A stretch of DNA of 64,000 nt from UBA6382 sp963617965 (lineage in GTDB: Bacteria > Bacteroidota > Bacteroidia > Bacteroidales > Bacteroidaceae), in contig CAVEQO010000004.1 in assembly GCA_963617965.1 (NCBI GenBank), forward strand, positions 1 to 64,000, read 5' to 3'. Below the pieces are notes generated by a model. It was not told where the DNA came from. It searched no databases and worked only from the letters and a program-made list of their open reading frames with translations. Numbering within the stretch: position 1 is the stretch's first letter; every line of letters starts with the position of its first letter. The translations under genes were made by a program, and so were the position numbers. Positions 49,248-59,070 of the stretch are shown here, piece after piece.

Positions 49248-50945
49248 ATGCTCAGATTTGAAAGTCCAGAATATTTGTATCTCCTCATGGCAATTCCTGC
49301 ACTGGTGCTGTTGTTTGCCCTCAACATGAAGAAAAGGCGCAGACTCCTGTGCAAGTTGGGAAAATGGGAGAATCTCAAGCCGCTTTTTGCAAATGTGTCA
49401 GAAAAAAGGATTTGGGTCAAGTTTTCGTTGTTGGTATCTGCATTGTTTTTCCTCGTTATTTCATTTGCCCGCCCGCAATTGGGGACACGGCAGAAGACCG
49501 ATGTGGTGACAGGTATTGAAGTGGTCGTTGCTCTGGATGTCTCAAATTCCATGTTGGCGCAAGATGTGGCCCCCACTCGCCTTGACAAGGCAAAACAGAT
49601 TGTCTCCTCCCTTTGCAACCGCCTGAATAATGACAAGATAGCTCTGGTGGTTTTTGCCGGCAACGCATTTCTGCAAGTTCCTATTTCTGCAGACAATATT
49701 TCCGTGAAGATGTTCCTTGATGCGGTCAACACCGGCACAATTCCAACTCAGGGCACATCGATAGCCGAGGCTCTGTCTGTCAGCAGACGCAGTTTTACAG
49801 CCCAAAAAGGCGTGAAGAAAGCGATTGTCATTATTACTGATGGAGAGGATCATGAGGGGGGTGAAGATGATATTGTCAAAGAACTAAAAAACAATGACAT
49901 AAACGTTTTTGTTTTAGGGATAGGCGAAACAAGTGGCTCTCCTGTTAAAGTGGGTGGCAGTTATTTGCGCGACATGGACGGACGAATCGTGGTTTCATGT
50001 CTCAATGAACAGATGTGCAAAGACATTGCAAAAAGGACGAATGGCACATATATGCACGTGGACAATTCTGCCTCTGTTCAGGAACAGCTTCTTGGCGAGT
50101 TGAACAAACTTCAGTCTTCGGAATCAGGTATGGTGACATATTCTGAATATGAAGAGCTGTTTCCTTGGTTTGCGGCAATGGCTTTGTTCTTGCTGACAAT
50201 GGAAGTGTTGGTCCGGTACCGCAAGAGTCATTACGGTGAAAAATGGAAACGGCTGTGGGAACGGAGCGACAGGTCAAGGACGTGGACAACCATTGTTGTT
50301 TTGGCTTTTTGTCTGACGGCAACGGCTCAGACGAAAACAAAAGTCCAGATACACAAAGGCAATGTTTCTTTCAACAATAAGCAAGATTCGTTGGCAATAA
50401 TCAACTACAAGAAAGCCATAGCTTCTGACAGCACGAATTTCAAGGCCCATTATAATTTGGGCAATACGTATTTCAGGCAGGGTAAAGGGCAAGATGCGAT
50501 GAAAGAATACGGAAAAAGTGCTGCCCATGCCCCGTCAAGACTGATAAGGAAAGCCGTCAACCACAATATGGGTTGCATTTATTATTTTACCAAGCAATAC
50601 GATAAAGCCGTTGAGTCATTCAAGGAATCGTTGAGGGCAGATCCAAAAGACGACAGGGTAAGGTATAACCTTGCAATGGCGCAGTATATGCAGAAGAAAA
50701 ATCCCAAACAGTCTTCACCGCAGCAAAACCAACAGCAACCTAAACAGGACAAGCAAGACAACAACCAGAACGACCGTAATACCTCTGAATCCCAAGACAA
50801 GAAGAAAAAAACAGACGGAGGAATGTCTAAACAGAACACTGAGCAAATGTTGCGTGCGGTGCAGATGAAGGAACGGCAGACACAAGAAAAACTGAAACAC
50901 AAGCAAAGGCCAAACTCCAGAAGATATATGGAGAAGAACTGGTAG
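49248..50945 (+). CDS. BatB-BatC fusion: membrane vWA protein joined to a TPR protein
   Basis: The 565-residue protein has BatB in residues 1-335: membrane segments near the N-terminus, a MIDAS motif DVSNSM at Asp97, VIITDGEDHEGG and a membrane helix near 305-325. Residues about 344-361 (TWTTIVVLAFCLTATAQ) look like a signal peptide but lie inside the chain. TPR repeats follow, with AHYNLGNTYFRQGKGQDAMK and DKAVESFKESLRADPKD, then a Gln/Lys/Asn-rich tail. The second part corresponds to BatC. In the described Bacteroides fragilis operon batB and batC are separate genes, so this is a head-to-tail fusion. No frameshift or stop interrupts it. Confidence 0.9.
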   Translation: MLRFESPEYLYLLMAIPALVLLFALNMKKRRRLLCKLGKWENLKPLFANVSEKRIWVKFSLLVSALFFLVISFARPQLGTRQKTDVVTGIEVVVALDVSNSMLAQDVAPTRLDKAKQIVSSLCNRLNNDKIALVVFAGNAFLQVPISADNISVKMFLDAVNTGTIPTQGTSIAEALSVSRRSFTAQKGVKKAIVIITDGEDHEGGEDDIVKELKNNDINVFVLGIGETSGSPVKVGGSYLRDMDGRIVVSCLNEQMCKDIAKRTNGTYMHVDNSASVQEQLLGELNKLQSSESGMVTYSEYEELFPWFAAMALFLLTMEVLVRYRKSHYGEKWKRLWERSDRSRTWTTIVVLAFCLTATAQTKTKVQIHKGNVSFNNKQDSLAIINYKKAIASDSTNFKAHYNLGNTYFRQGKGQDAMKEYGKSAAHAPSRLIRKAVNHNMGCIYYFTKQYDKAVESFKESLRADPKDDRVRYNLAMAQYMQKKNPKQSSPQQNQQQPKQDKQDNNQNDRNTSESQDKKKKTDGGMSKQNTEQMLRAVQMKERQTQEKLKHKQRPNSRRYMEKNW

Positions 50946-51038
50946 AATTTTTTGTGCTTGCTGCAAGCAAGAGCGGTTGTCCTGCCGGCGGGAATATCCG
51001 TTTTTGAATCAAAGAAGTCGAACATTAAAGTTACTGAC

Positions 51039-53615
51039 ATGAAATATCTCTATCCGATTTTAGTGTCATTGTTTTGTACTCTGAACACAGCCGCAGAGGT
51101 GAAACTTACTGCAAAGGCTCCTTCTGTCGTTTCGGTTGGAGAGCAGTTCAGATTGCAATATTCCATCAATGCCAACGTTGTTGCAGAACCGCACATACAG
51201 CCAATTCCCGGCATCCGGGTTGTCTACGGTCCTGCCATATCAACCAGCCAAAGCTACCAGTCAATAAACGGGCATGTTTCGCAAAGTTCCTCCACATCGT
51301 TTACCTTTACCCTTGTTGCAGAAAGAGAAGGGACGTTTACTCTGCCTGATGTTACCGTCAATGTCGGAGGGAAGACCTATACGTCAAACAAAACGCGAAT
51401 AAAAGCCGTAAAAACAGGAAATACAAACAAAGCGACTTCGTCAAAAAGGAGCACAGGACAACCGTATAATACCCGTGCAAACACGGTGGCTGACTATCAC
51501 AAAATCAGTCCGTCGGAGCTGTATATCACAACGACCGCCAACAAGCACGAAGTGTATGAGCAGGAACCGCTGCTTTTGTCTTACAATGTCTATACAAATC
51601 TGATGCTTGAACAACTTCAGGGTAAAATGCCGGATCTAAAGGGCTTCGTGGCAAAAGAAATCCCCCTGTCGAGGGATAAACACTTGACGGTGACGCGTCA
51701 CAACGGTCGCACTACCCAGACAACGACATGGAGTCAATATGTGATGTTTCCACAACAAAGCGGGAAACTTACAGTACCCTCTATCAAGTTTGAAGGGATT
51801 GTGGCATTCCCGGACAGGAATGTGGATCCGATAGACGCCTTTTTCTACGGTTCCAATGTTGTTACGAGGGTGAGCCACACAGTCAACGCTCCATCCGTAA
51901 ATATCACTGTAAAACCGTTGCCGGAGTCCCCCGTGGGGTTCGGCGGTGCTGTTGGTCACGGCTTTGCGATTTCGTCCAAACTCTTGACAAAGGAAATTCG
52001 TGAAAATGAAACGTTCAATCTTCAAGTTGTGATAAGCGGAACAGGCAACATTGATTTGATTTCGCCGCCGGAAGTGGACTTTCCTGCCGACTTTGAAGCC
52101 GATCCGCCTACGACAAGCACCAAAACAGAATTGACTGCAGATGGACTGACCGGGCAATTGATCATAAATTACTCTGCCACACCAAATCACAAAGGCTCGT
52201 TTGTAATCCCTCCTGTGAAGTTGGTATATTTTGATCCCCAAGACGCAAGATACCATACCGTCTCAACTGGCGGAGCCATCTGTATCAACGTCAAAAAAGG
52301 CTCCCCGAATTCTTTTGCTGCAAGGCAAAGGCTCAAGAATGATGACATCAGGAACATCCATCTTGGCAATGTCAAAACGGGCGGAAACGGTTCTTTTTGG
52401 TTTGGCACGTCATTCTGGTTGGCCAATGCGGTTCTTGTCCTCATGTTGTTGCTGCAGCCTATGGCAATACGGTCTCTTTCCAAAATAAGGAAAAGCGGGC
52501 TTTCGCTAATCGGCAGACAGGATTACGGGATGAAATTACCGCAGAGTGACGGGTTCAAGGATAATGTGCCTGAGTATTACAAGCAGTTGCTTGCCGCATT
52601 CAAACGGTTCATTGCTCTTAGAACGCACTCTTTTGGCACGGAATTGGGCAACGGCCAAGTCAAAGAACTGTTGCACCAATATGGCGTTGAAGAAAAAGAC
52701 ATTGCCGACAGTATGGATTTTGTTGAAAACTGCGAACGGCATACCTATGGGGCAACAAATTCAACCTTGGCGGAAATGGACGATCAGAAACTTGTTGCCC
52801 AAGACCTTATGCAAAGGCTGAAGAAGCAATTAAGGGGAACAAAATGCAGGTTTAACCGGCACAGACAACGTCCTGTGGGCTTGTTGCTTATTGTGCTGCT
52901 TGCATTTCTGTCGACCGGTGCGTATTGCCAGTCCAAGACAGGAGCTGACAGTCTCTATTTGCAGCATCACTACAACGAAGCTCTGCAACAATACAGGCTA
53001 TTGTTGAGAGAGAATCCCAACGCCCCTGACCTGTTGTACAATACGGGTAACTGCTATTACAGACTGAAGAAGTTTCCTGAGGCGATTCTGTCCTATGAAC
53101 GCTCCATGCGGTATAACCCTGCCGACAAAGACCTGCGTCACAATCTGACGATGGCTCGTGCTCATAGTGCCGACAAATTCTATTCGGCCGCAGATCTGGA
53201 ACTGGTATATTCTTTCAATTCCTTTGCAAACGTTTTGTCTATGGATGGCTGGGCAGGTGTATCGGTGATTGCTCTGTTTGCCGCTGTTTGTTTCTGTCTT
53301 GTCTGTCGCCTGTCAAGAAAAAAAACCTTACGCAAAATATCGGCAATCGCAATAGTATGTTCCGCAGTTTGCATTGTACTGTCAAACGTCTTCGCATACA
53401 CGCAGTACCGCAGATATTCGGACAATTCAGGTGCTGTCATAATGACTGCAACACCGTTGCGGAGCACTCCAGATACCACCGGCGGGATAATGTTCACTTT
53501 GCATGGCGGCACAAAGGTGACGCTCACTGACACGACTCTGCCCACGTGGTCGGAAGTCCGACTCCCGGATGGAAGAAAAGGGTGGATTCTCAATAAAGAC
53601 AAGGAAAACATTTAG
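51039..53615 (+). CDS. BatD-BatE fusion: oxygen-tolerance protein joined to TPR/SH3 protein
   Basis: The 858-residue protein begins with a signal peptide and a BatD domain of repeated beta-sandwich units (PSVVSVGEQFRLQYSIN and later ENETFNLQVVISGTGNI). A membrane helix is at about 458-480 (WLANAVLVLMLLLQPMA). At about 614-631 a signal-like segment (GLLLIVLLAFLSTGAYCQ) marks the joint. TPR units follow (LLYNTGNCYYRLKKFPEAIL), then two membrane helices near 735-790 and an SH3-like end (TPLRSTPDTTGG, WSEVRLPDGRKGWI). That second part matches BatE. As with BatB-BatC, two usually separate genes are fused. The 93-base gap before it may hold its own signals. Confidence 0.88.
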   Translation: MKYLYPILVSLFCTLNTAAEVKLTAKAPSVVSVGEQFRLQYSINANVVAEPHIQPIPGIRVVYGPAISTSQSYQSINGHVSQSSSTSFTFTLVAEREGTFTLPDVTVNVGGKTYTSNKTRIKAVKTGNTNKATSSKRSTGQPYNTRANTVADYHKISPSELYITTTANKHEVYEQEPLLLSYNVYTNLMLEQLQGKMPDLKGFVAKEIPLSRDKHLTVTRHNGRTTQTTTWSQYVMFPQQSGKLTVPSIKFEGIVAFPDRNVDPIDAFFYGSNVVTRVSHTVNAPSVNITVKPLPESPVGFGGAVGHGFAISSKLLTKEIRENETFNLQVVISGTGNIDLISPPEVDFPADFEADPPTTSTKTELTADGLTGQLIINYSATPNHKGSFVIPPVKLVYFDPQDARYHTVSTGGAICINVKKGSPNSFAARQRLKNDDIRNIHLGNVKTGGNGSFWFGTSFWLANAVLVLMLLLQPMAIRSLSKIRKSGLSLIGRQDYGMKLPQSDGFKDNVPEYYKQLLAAFKRFIALRTHSFGTELGNGQVKELLHQYGVEEKDIADSMDFVENCERHTYGATNSTLAEMDDQKLVAQDLMQRLKKQLRGTKCRFNRHRQRPVGLLLIVLLAFLSTGAYCQSKTGADSLYLQHHYNEALQQYRLLLRENPNAPDLLYNTGNCYYRLKKFPEAILSYERSMRYNPADKDLRHNLTMARAHSADKFYSAADLELVYSFNSFANVLSMDGWAGVSVIALFAAVCFCLVCRLSRKKTLRKISAIAIVCSAVCIVLSNVFAYTQYRRYSDNSGAVIMTATPLRSTPDTTGGIMFTLHGGTKVTLTDTTLPTWSEVRLPDGRKGWILNKDKENI

Positions 53616-53642
53616 CAAGAGGTTGCATTTGGTCTTTTCTCC

Positions 53643-54137
53643 ATGGAAGAACGTATAGACAAGGCAGTGGAACTGTTTATGAGTGGCTATGGTTGTTGCC
53701 AGAGTGTTGTTGGAGCTTTCGCTGACATGTTCGGAATGCCCCATGAACAGGCTATGGCCGTAGCTGCTGGTTTTGGTGGGGGAGTAGGGCGTATGAGAAT
53801 GATGTGCGGAGCGGTTTCGGGACTCGTTATTCTGGCCGGCTTGAGCTGCGGGCAGACCGAAGCCGATGACCGTGCCGGGAAATCACGCTGTTACAAGGTC
53901 GTGCAGGAACTGCTTGCCAAATTCAAGGAGCGCAATGGAAGCATTGTCTGTGCAGAACTTCTTGGGCTGGAAGGTAATGTCCAGCCTACCGGGTATGTAC
54001 CTGCTGAGCGCAATGCAGATTATTACAAAACACGCCCGTGTGCGGCCAAAGTGGAGTCCGCCGCACGCGTGTTTGCCGAATTTCTGAAAGAAATACAGAG
54101 AAATCCCAAGGATAGTTTGCGCACAAACAGGCAGTAG
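53643..54137 (+). CDS. C-GCAxxG-C-C family redox-type protein
   Basis: The 164-residue protein shows the family pattern: SGYGCCQSVVGAFAD, MMCGAVSGLVILAGLSCG and a C-terminal RPCAAKVESAARVFAEF. The conserved cysteines suggest a membrane-associated electron carrier or metal/redox protein, but the family has no proven function that I know. It lies 27 bases after the BatD-BatE fusion and may be co-transcribed. Confidence 0.9.
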   Translation: MEERIDKAVELFMSGYGCCQSVVGAFADMFGMPHEQAMAVAAGFGGGVGRMRMMCGAVSGLVILAGLSCGQTEADDRAGKSRCYKVVQELLAKFKERNGSIVCAELLGLEGNVQPTGYVPAERNADYYKTRPCAAKVESAARVFAEFLKEIQRNPKDSLRTNRQ

Positions 54138-54243
54138 GGAGAGCGGTGCAATTGTTGTCGGTATAAAAGGAGGCAAGAGCACTTTTTTACTTTGGCTGAA
54201 TAGTTACTGCTCAAAAGATTAATGGCATGTCGTTGAGTTTAAG

Positions 54244-54251
54244 TAATTTTG
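54244..54251 (+). promoter_or_regulatory. Promoter -7 box of the hpt-adk-obgE operon
   Basis: TAATTTTG fits the consensus, 33 bases before the hpt ATG. No good -33. Confidence 0.46.
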
Positions 54252-54284
54252 CAAGGGAAATAAACGAAAAGGCGGAAAACGGCA

Positions 54285-54836
54285 ATGAACGATCCCGAAA
54301 CAATAGAATTGCAGGGCAGATTTTTTGAACGGATGATAAGTGCCAGGGAAATAAACGAGAAAGTTATTTCTCTGGCCCGGCAACTCAAGGCTGACTTCGG
54401 TGAAGGGGAAATCCCGCTGTTTGTATGCATACTGAAAGGCTCGTTTGTTTTTGCCGGCGATTTGATAAGGGCCTATGATGGACTTTGCGAGGTTGAGTTT
54501 GTGAGACTGACTTCTTATGAAGGCACAAGATCAACGGGCAGCGTAAAAATGGCGTTGGGCATGGATTTCAGAAAGCTGAAAGGACGCCGGGTAGTTGTTC
54601 TTGAGGACATTGTTGACACGGGACTTACGATGCGAAGCCTTTTGGATGAGTTGCAGACCTATGCACCCAGGACGTTGGATGTGGCAACGCTGTTTATGAA
54701 ACCGGACAAACTTTGCTGTGATATTGCCGTGAGGTACCGTTGCTTTGACATTCCAGATATGTTTGTTGTGGGCTATGGACTGGACTGCGATGAAAAATAT
54801 CGGAATTTACCTGCCATATATATATTGAAGGAATAG
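54285..54836 (+). CDS. hpt: Hypoxanthine phosphoribosyltransferase
   Basis: Hpt salvages hypoxanthine (and often guanine) with PRPP to give IMP or GMP. The 183-residue product has CILKGSFVFAGDLIRAY near residue 48, VEFVRLTSYEGT, and the PRPP loop VVVLEDIVDTGLTM near residue 108 with the paired acidic residues ED-VDTG. FVVGYGLDCDEKYRNLP near the end binds the base and matches the family. adk follows after 22 bases, making a purine-nucleotide unit. Confidence 0.96.
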   Translation: MNDPETIELQGRFFERMISAREINEKVISLARQLKADFGEGEIPLFVCILKGSFVFAGDLIRAYDGLCEVEFVRLTSYEGTRSTGSVKMALGMDFRKLKGRRVVVLEDIVDTGLTMRSLLDELQTYAPRTLDVATLFMKPDKLCCDIAVRYRCFDIPDMFVVGYGLDCDEKYRNLPAIYILKE

Positions 54837-54858
54837 AAGACTTAAATCAGTTGAAATA

Positions 54859-55440
54859 ATGAAAAACATAGTTATTTTTGGTGCTCCGGGAAGTGGCAAG
54901 GGCACCTACAGTGATGAGATAGTAAGGAAATATCACATGAGCCATATCTCAACAGGCGACCTGTTGCGCAATGAAATAAAAAAATCATCGGAGCTTGGTA
55001 AGACTGCAAAAAATTACATTGACAATGGTCAACTTATCCCAGACGGTCTGATGATTGACATATTGTCAAAAGAGTACGATGCACAGCCTGCAGGCACGGG
55101 TGTTATATTTGACGGCTTTCCGCGCACTATAGCTCAGGCCGAAGCATTGAAGAAAATGCTTGAAGACAGGAATGATGATATGGGAATAATGATAGAACTG
55201 GTAGTAGACGAGCATACTCTGATGGAAAGACTGCTCAACAGGGCCAAAGAACAAGGACGGGCAGATGACAATGAGGAAACCATAAAAAAGAGATTTGATG
55301 TATACCATAACCAAACCGCCCCTTTGGCTGAATGGTTTGAAAAAGAAGGCATCCGCCACGCCTTTTACTGGAAAGAAAACCCAAGTAAGGAGCTTATGCT
55401 TGATGCCATTTTCAAGATCATTGATGCTGTGAATGCCTGA
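54859..55440 (+). CDS. adk: Adenylate kinase, short type
   Basis: Adk interconverts ATP + AMP and 2 ADP. The 193-residue protein has the P-loop FGAPGSGKGTYSDEI near residue 7, the AMP site HISTGDLLRNEI, and FDGFPRTIAQAEAL. The short lid lacks the zinc-type cysteines, which places it with the short isoform of Bacteroidota. obgE follows after 58 bases. Confidence 0.97.
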   Translation: MKNIVIFGAPGSGKGTYSDEIVRKYHMSHISTGDLLRNEIKKSSELGKTAKNYIDNGQLIPDGLMIDILSKEYDAQPAGTGVIFDGFPRTIAQAEALKKMLEDRNDDMGIMIELVVDEHTLMERLLNRAKEQGRADDNEETIKKRFDVYHNQTAPLAEWFEKEGIRHAFYWKENPSKELMLDAIFKIIDAVNA

Positions 55441-55498
55441 ATGTCCAACAGGTGTGGTTCCGTCTCAATATGTCGTACACAGGTAAAACCGATTTTCA

Positions 55499-56653
55499 AT
55501 GGAGTCCAATTTCGTTGACTATGTGAAGATATTGTGTCGCTCCGGAAAAGGAGGCCGGGGAAGTATGCATATGCATAGGGCAAAATATCAGCCGAACGGC
55601 GGTCCCGATGGGGGAAACGGCGGAAGAGGGGGGCATGTGTTCCTGCGTGGAAACCGTAACTATTGGACTTTGCTGCACTTGAGATACGAGCGTCATGTGT
55701 TTGCCGGCAATGGAGGCAACGGGGGAGACTGTTGCTCTACGGGCGCAAAAGGAGAAGACAGATACATAGATGTGCCGTGTGGTACAGTGGCCTACAATGC
55801 TGAAACGGGGGAGTATATTTGTGACGTTGTTGAAGACGGGCAGTCGGTAATGTTGTTGAAAGGAGGTCGGGGCGGACTTGGTAACAAGGAATTTGCCACA
55901 CCGACAAACAAAGCTCCAAGATATGCACAACCGGGTGAGCCCATGCAGGAACTTAACATAGTTTTGCAACTGAAACTGCTTGCCGATGTCGGACTTGTGG
56001 GCTTTCCTAATGCCGGAAAGAGCACGCTCTTGAGCAACATATCTGCGGCAAAGCCGAAAATAGCAAACTATCCGTTCACTACACTTGAGCCGTCGCTCGG
56101 CATAGTACCGTATCGCGACGGGAAATCGTTTGTCGTGGCAGACATTCCGGGAATAATTGAAGGGGCAAGCGAGGGAAAAGGCATAGGGCTGAGATTTCTG
56201 CGCCATATAGAACGTAATTCAATTCTGTTGTTTCTGGTTGACTGCGAAGAGCCGGATATAAAGAAATCATACGAGGTTCTCCTCAACGAGCTGAAGCAGT
56301 TTAACCCGGAAATCCTTGACAAAAAAAGAATACTTGCCATCACAAAGTGCGATCTCATAGACGAAGAACTTAAAGACTTGCTCAAACAGGATCTTCCGGA
56401 TGATGTCCCCACGGTGTTCATATCAGCACCGATGCAGGAAGGAATAACGGAACTCAAGGATTTGATATGGAAAGAACTTAACAGTGAAAGCAACAAAATA
56501 GCCATGTCGGCAGGTGCGGCAGACTCACTGGTTCACCGCAATATGGACGTGAAGACCCTTTCTGCGGACTTTGCGGGATGGGACGAAGACGAAAGCATCG
56601 ACGACTTGACTGCCGAAGACATTGATGAAGACGACATAATCTACATTGATTGA
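55499..56653 (+). CDS. obgE: Obg-family GTPase
   Basis: Obg GTPases bind the large ribosomal subunit and are essential in most bacteria. The 384-residue product has the glycine-rich Obg domain (GKGGRGSMHMHRAKYQPNGG and GGNGGRGGHVFLRGN). The GTPase domain has G1 GFPNAGKSTLLSN near residue 167, G3 DIPGIIEGAS and G4 TKCDL. An acidic C-terminal tail (DEDESIDDLTAEDIDEDD) is typical of the family. It lies between adk and pgeF. Confidence 0.97.
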   Translation: MESNFVDYVKILCRSGKGGRGSMHMHRAKYQPNGGPDGGNGGRGGHVFLRGNRNYWTLLHLRYERHVFAGNGGNGGDCCSTGAKGEDRYIDVPCGTVAYNAETGEYICDVVEDGQSVMLLKGGRGGLGNKEFATPTNKAPRYAQPGEPMQELNIVLQLKLLADVGLVGFPNAGKSTLLSNISAAKPKIANYPFTTLEPSLGIVPYRDGKSFVVADIPGIIEGASEGKGIGLRFLRHIERNSILLFLVDCEEPDIKKSYEVLLNELKQFNPEILDKKRILAITKCDLIDEELKDLLKQDLPDDVPTVFISAPMQEGITELKDLIWKELNSESNKIAMSAGAADSLVHRNMDVKTLSADFAGWDEDESIDDLTAEDIDEDDIIYID

Positions 56654-56683
56654 AAAGGTTTGGACGTAACCGGAAAATGATTT

Positions 56684-57475
56684 ATGGCAATTGTTCATCC
56701 TGCAATTCTGACATACAATATTTCGCCTGAAGTTGAGGCTTTTTCCACACAAAGGAACGGGATAGGGGTTAGCGAGGGTACCTATGGCAGTTTCAATGTC
56801 AGTCCCTATTGTAACGACAAGGAAGAACACGTAAGGGCGAATCTGACCATATTGGCAGGAATTCTGGGATTGCCCGTGGAAACGATTCTGTTGCCGCATC
56901 AGACACACGGAGTTCAATGCAAGACGATAACAGGGGATTTTTTCGGGTTTTCTGCCGGCGAGCAAAGGAGGTTTCTGGATAATACCGATGCTCTTGTCAC
57001 GTCTTTGCCGGGAGTGTGCATAGGAGTAACCACGGCAGATTGTGTTCCAGTTCTTCTGTTTGACAGAAAACGGAAGACCACGGCAGCAATACATGCGGGA
57101 TGGCGCGGAACGGCAGGGCACATCGTGCGCAGTACGGTTGAAAAGTTGCAGTCGTGTTTTCGGTGCAGGCCGGAAGACATTGTGGCGGTTCTGGGCCCGT
57201 CAATAAGCAAAAGGGCTTTTGAGGTGGGTCAGGAAACTTACGATACGTTCAGGGAAAACGGTTTCAACATGCCGCTTATTGCAGAAAATATTTCTGGGAA
57301 GTGGCACATTGACCTTTGGCAGGCTAACAAATCAGAATTGTTGGAAGCAGGAGTCGCAGACTGCAATATCACCGTATGTGGGATATGTACATATTCCAAC
57401 TTCCGCAACTTCTTCTCTGCACGTCGCCTTTCTGTCAACTGTGGCAGAATTTATACGGGAATCGTGATGAAATGA
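56684..57475 (+). CDS. pgeF: YfiH/PgeF family multi-copper-type nucleoside phosphorylase
   Basis: The 263-residue protein has HQTHGVQ near residue 72, TADCVPVLLFD near residue 113, and HAGWRGTAGHIV near residue 129. The His and Cys residues build the zinc/copper site of this family. Work on homologues has shown purine nucleoside phosphorylase and adenosine deaminase activity. In Escherichia coli PgeF (YfiH) also helps peptidoglycan synthesis fidelity. It is last in the hpt-adk-obgE-pgeF run and convergent with dnaB. Confidence 0.93.
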   Translation: MAIVHPAILTYNISPEVEAFSTQRNGIGVSEGTYGSFNVSPYCNDKEEHVRANLTILAGILGLPVETILLPHQTHGVQCKTITGDFFGFSAGEQRRFLDNTDALVTSLPGVCIGVTTADCVPVLLFDRKRKTTAAIHAGWRGTAGHIVRSTVEKLQSCFRCRPEDIVAVLGPSISKRAFEVGQETYDTFRENGFNMPLIAENISGKWHIDLWQANKSELLEAGVADCNITVCGICTYSNFRNFFSARRLSVNCGRIYTGIVMK

Positions 57476-57520
57476 TGCGAAGACTTTCGCCGTTGGTTTG
57501 CCTGTAACTTGTTTTCCGGA

Positions 57521-59050
57521 TCAATAAGGAGGAATGTCATCATGAGGATATCCGTTGCCCAAAGGGTCATTGTCCGTGGGTGGTAGCAAGTCGTTCTCGC
57601 TATCGGCAGAAGCGGTCATTGCCGTATTCTGTGGGTTGTCGCTCCCGTAGATGGAGCTCCCACTGTGTATGTCGTCGTCAAGATTCATGAAACGGGTATG
57701 TTGTGCCTTGAATCTGAGCAACACGATGCCCACTTCTCCGTTTCGGTGTTTTCCTATTATGATCTCGGCTTTGCCCTTATAGTCCTGTCCTTCGCTTCCT
57801 TCATAGATCTTGTAGTATTCGGGACGGTGTATGAAGCATACGATGTCGGCATCTTGCTCGATGGCTCCGGATTCACGCAGGTCGCTGAGTTGGGGCCGCT
57901 TCCCCTCTTCACCATCTCTCTTGTCTACTCCTCGGTTCAGCTGTGACAGGGCAATGATGGGAATGTCAAGTTCCTTTGCAAGCGATTTCAGTCCGCGGCT
58001 TATATGGGAGACTTCTTCCTGCCTGTTCCCGAACTTTATGCCCGATGCGGTCATTAGCTGAAGGTAGTCAATCATGATTATCTGTACACCGTGTTCTGCG
58101 ACAAGCCGCCGGGCTTTGGTGCGCAGTTCAAAAATTGACAACGATGAGGTGTCGTCCACATAGAGCGGAGCATCATAGAGTTCGCCGATTTTGGAATCGA
58201 GCTGTGCCCATTCATATGGTTCCAGAAATCCGCTTCTGAGTTTGTCGGCATCAAGTTCGCAAACGTTGGACACCATACGCTTGACAAGTTGGTCGTTGCT
58301 CATCTCAAGGCTGAAGAATGCCATCGGGATGCGTTGCGTTACGGCAATATTTCTTGCCATGGAGAGGGCAAAAGCCGTTTTTCCCATTGCAGGTCGTGCA
58401 GCAATGATGATGAGGTCAGACTTCTGCCAACCGCTCGTCTTTTTATCCAGCTTGTGGAAGAGTGTAGGGATTCCTGAAAGCCCGCCTTTGTTTTCGGCAG
58501 CTTTCTTTATTGACTCCCTCACGCTGTTTATGATGGGGTTTATTTGGGTAAAATCTTTGCGTTGGCTGTGCTCGCTGATTTTATAGAGTTTTTCCTGGGC
58601 TTTCTGCAACAGGTCTTCGGAGTCTACCGTATCATCGAAGGCATCGGTTTGGACTTCGCTGGAACACGAGATTAGCTGTCGTTTGATATATTTCTCTGCA
58701 ATGACCTCTGCATAATACCTTATTCCTACTGAACCTGTTGCATCTCTTAACAACTCGCTAAGATATACCATGCCGCCGGCTTTGTTCAGGTCGCCCCGCT
58801 TCTCCAACCGGTCTTTGACGGCCAAAGCGTCAAAAGGCTTGTCGTTTGATGCAAGATCCCGTATGGCTTCGTAAATCAGCTGGTGTTTTTTGTCGTAGAA
58901 ACTGTCTGGTACAAGAATGTCGGTGATATTGTCATATCCGCTCTCGTCGACCATAAGAGACCCCAGAACAGACTTTTCCATTTCCATGGCTTGAGGGGGA
59001 ATGCGTGTGAGCAGTTGGTCTGACGATATTTTTTTTTGTGGTGTAGGCAT
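57521..59050 (-). CDS. dnaB: Replicative DNA helicase DnaB
   Basis: DnaB unwinds DNA at the replication fork as a hexamer. The 509-residue protein has the N-terminal primase-binding domain (PPQAMEMEKSVLGSLMVD). The RecA-type motor has Walker A AARPAMGKTAFALS near residue 220 and IIMIDYLQLM as Walker B near residue 325. LRESGAIEQDADIVCFIHRPE and GKHRNGEVG near the end are fully typical. A low-complexity acidic/Pro tail ends the chain. The M20 dipeptidase gene ends 20 bases upstream, so dnaB may be read from the OPT promoter. Confidence 0.97.
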   Translation of the reverse strand: MPTPQKKISSDQLLTRIPPQAMEMEKSVLGSLMVDESGYDNITDILVPDSFYDKKHQLIYEAIRDLASNDKPFDALAVKDRLEKRGDLNKAGGMVYLSELLRDATGSVGIRYYAEVIAEKYIKRQLISCSSEVQTDAFDDTVDSEDLLQKAQEKLYKISEHSQRKDFTQINPIINSVRESIKKAAENKGGLSGIPTLFHKLDKKTSGWQKSDLIIIAARPAMGKTAFALSMARNIAVTQRIPMAFFSLEMSNDQLVKRMVSNVCELDADKLRSGFLEPYEWAQLDSKIGELYDAPLYVDDTSSLSIFELRTKARRLVAEHGVQIIMIDYLQLMTASGIKFGNRQEEVSHISRGLKSLAKELDIPIIALSQLNRGVDKRDGEEGKRPQLSDLRESGAIEQDADIVCFIHRPEYYKIYEGSEGQDYKGKAEIIIGKHRNGEVGIVLLRFKAQHTRFMNLDDDIHSGSSIYGSDNPQNTAMTASADSENDLLPPTDNDPLGNGYPHDDIPPY

Positions 59051-59070
59051 ATGTGTTTTGACTGTTGGAC

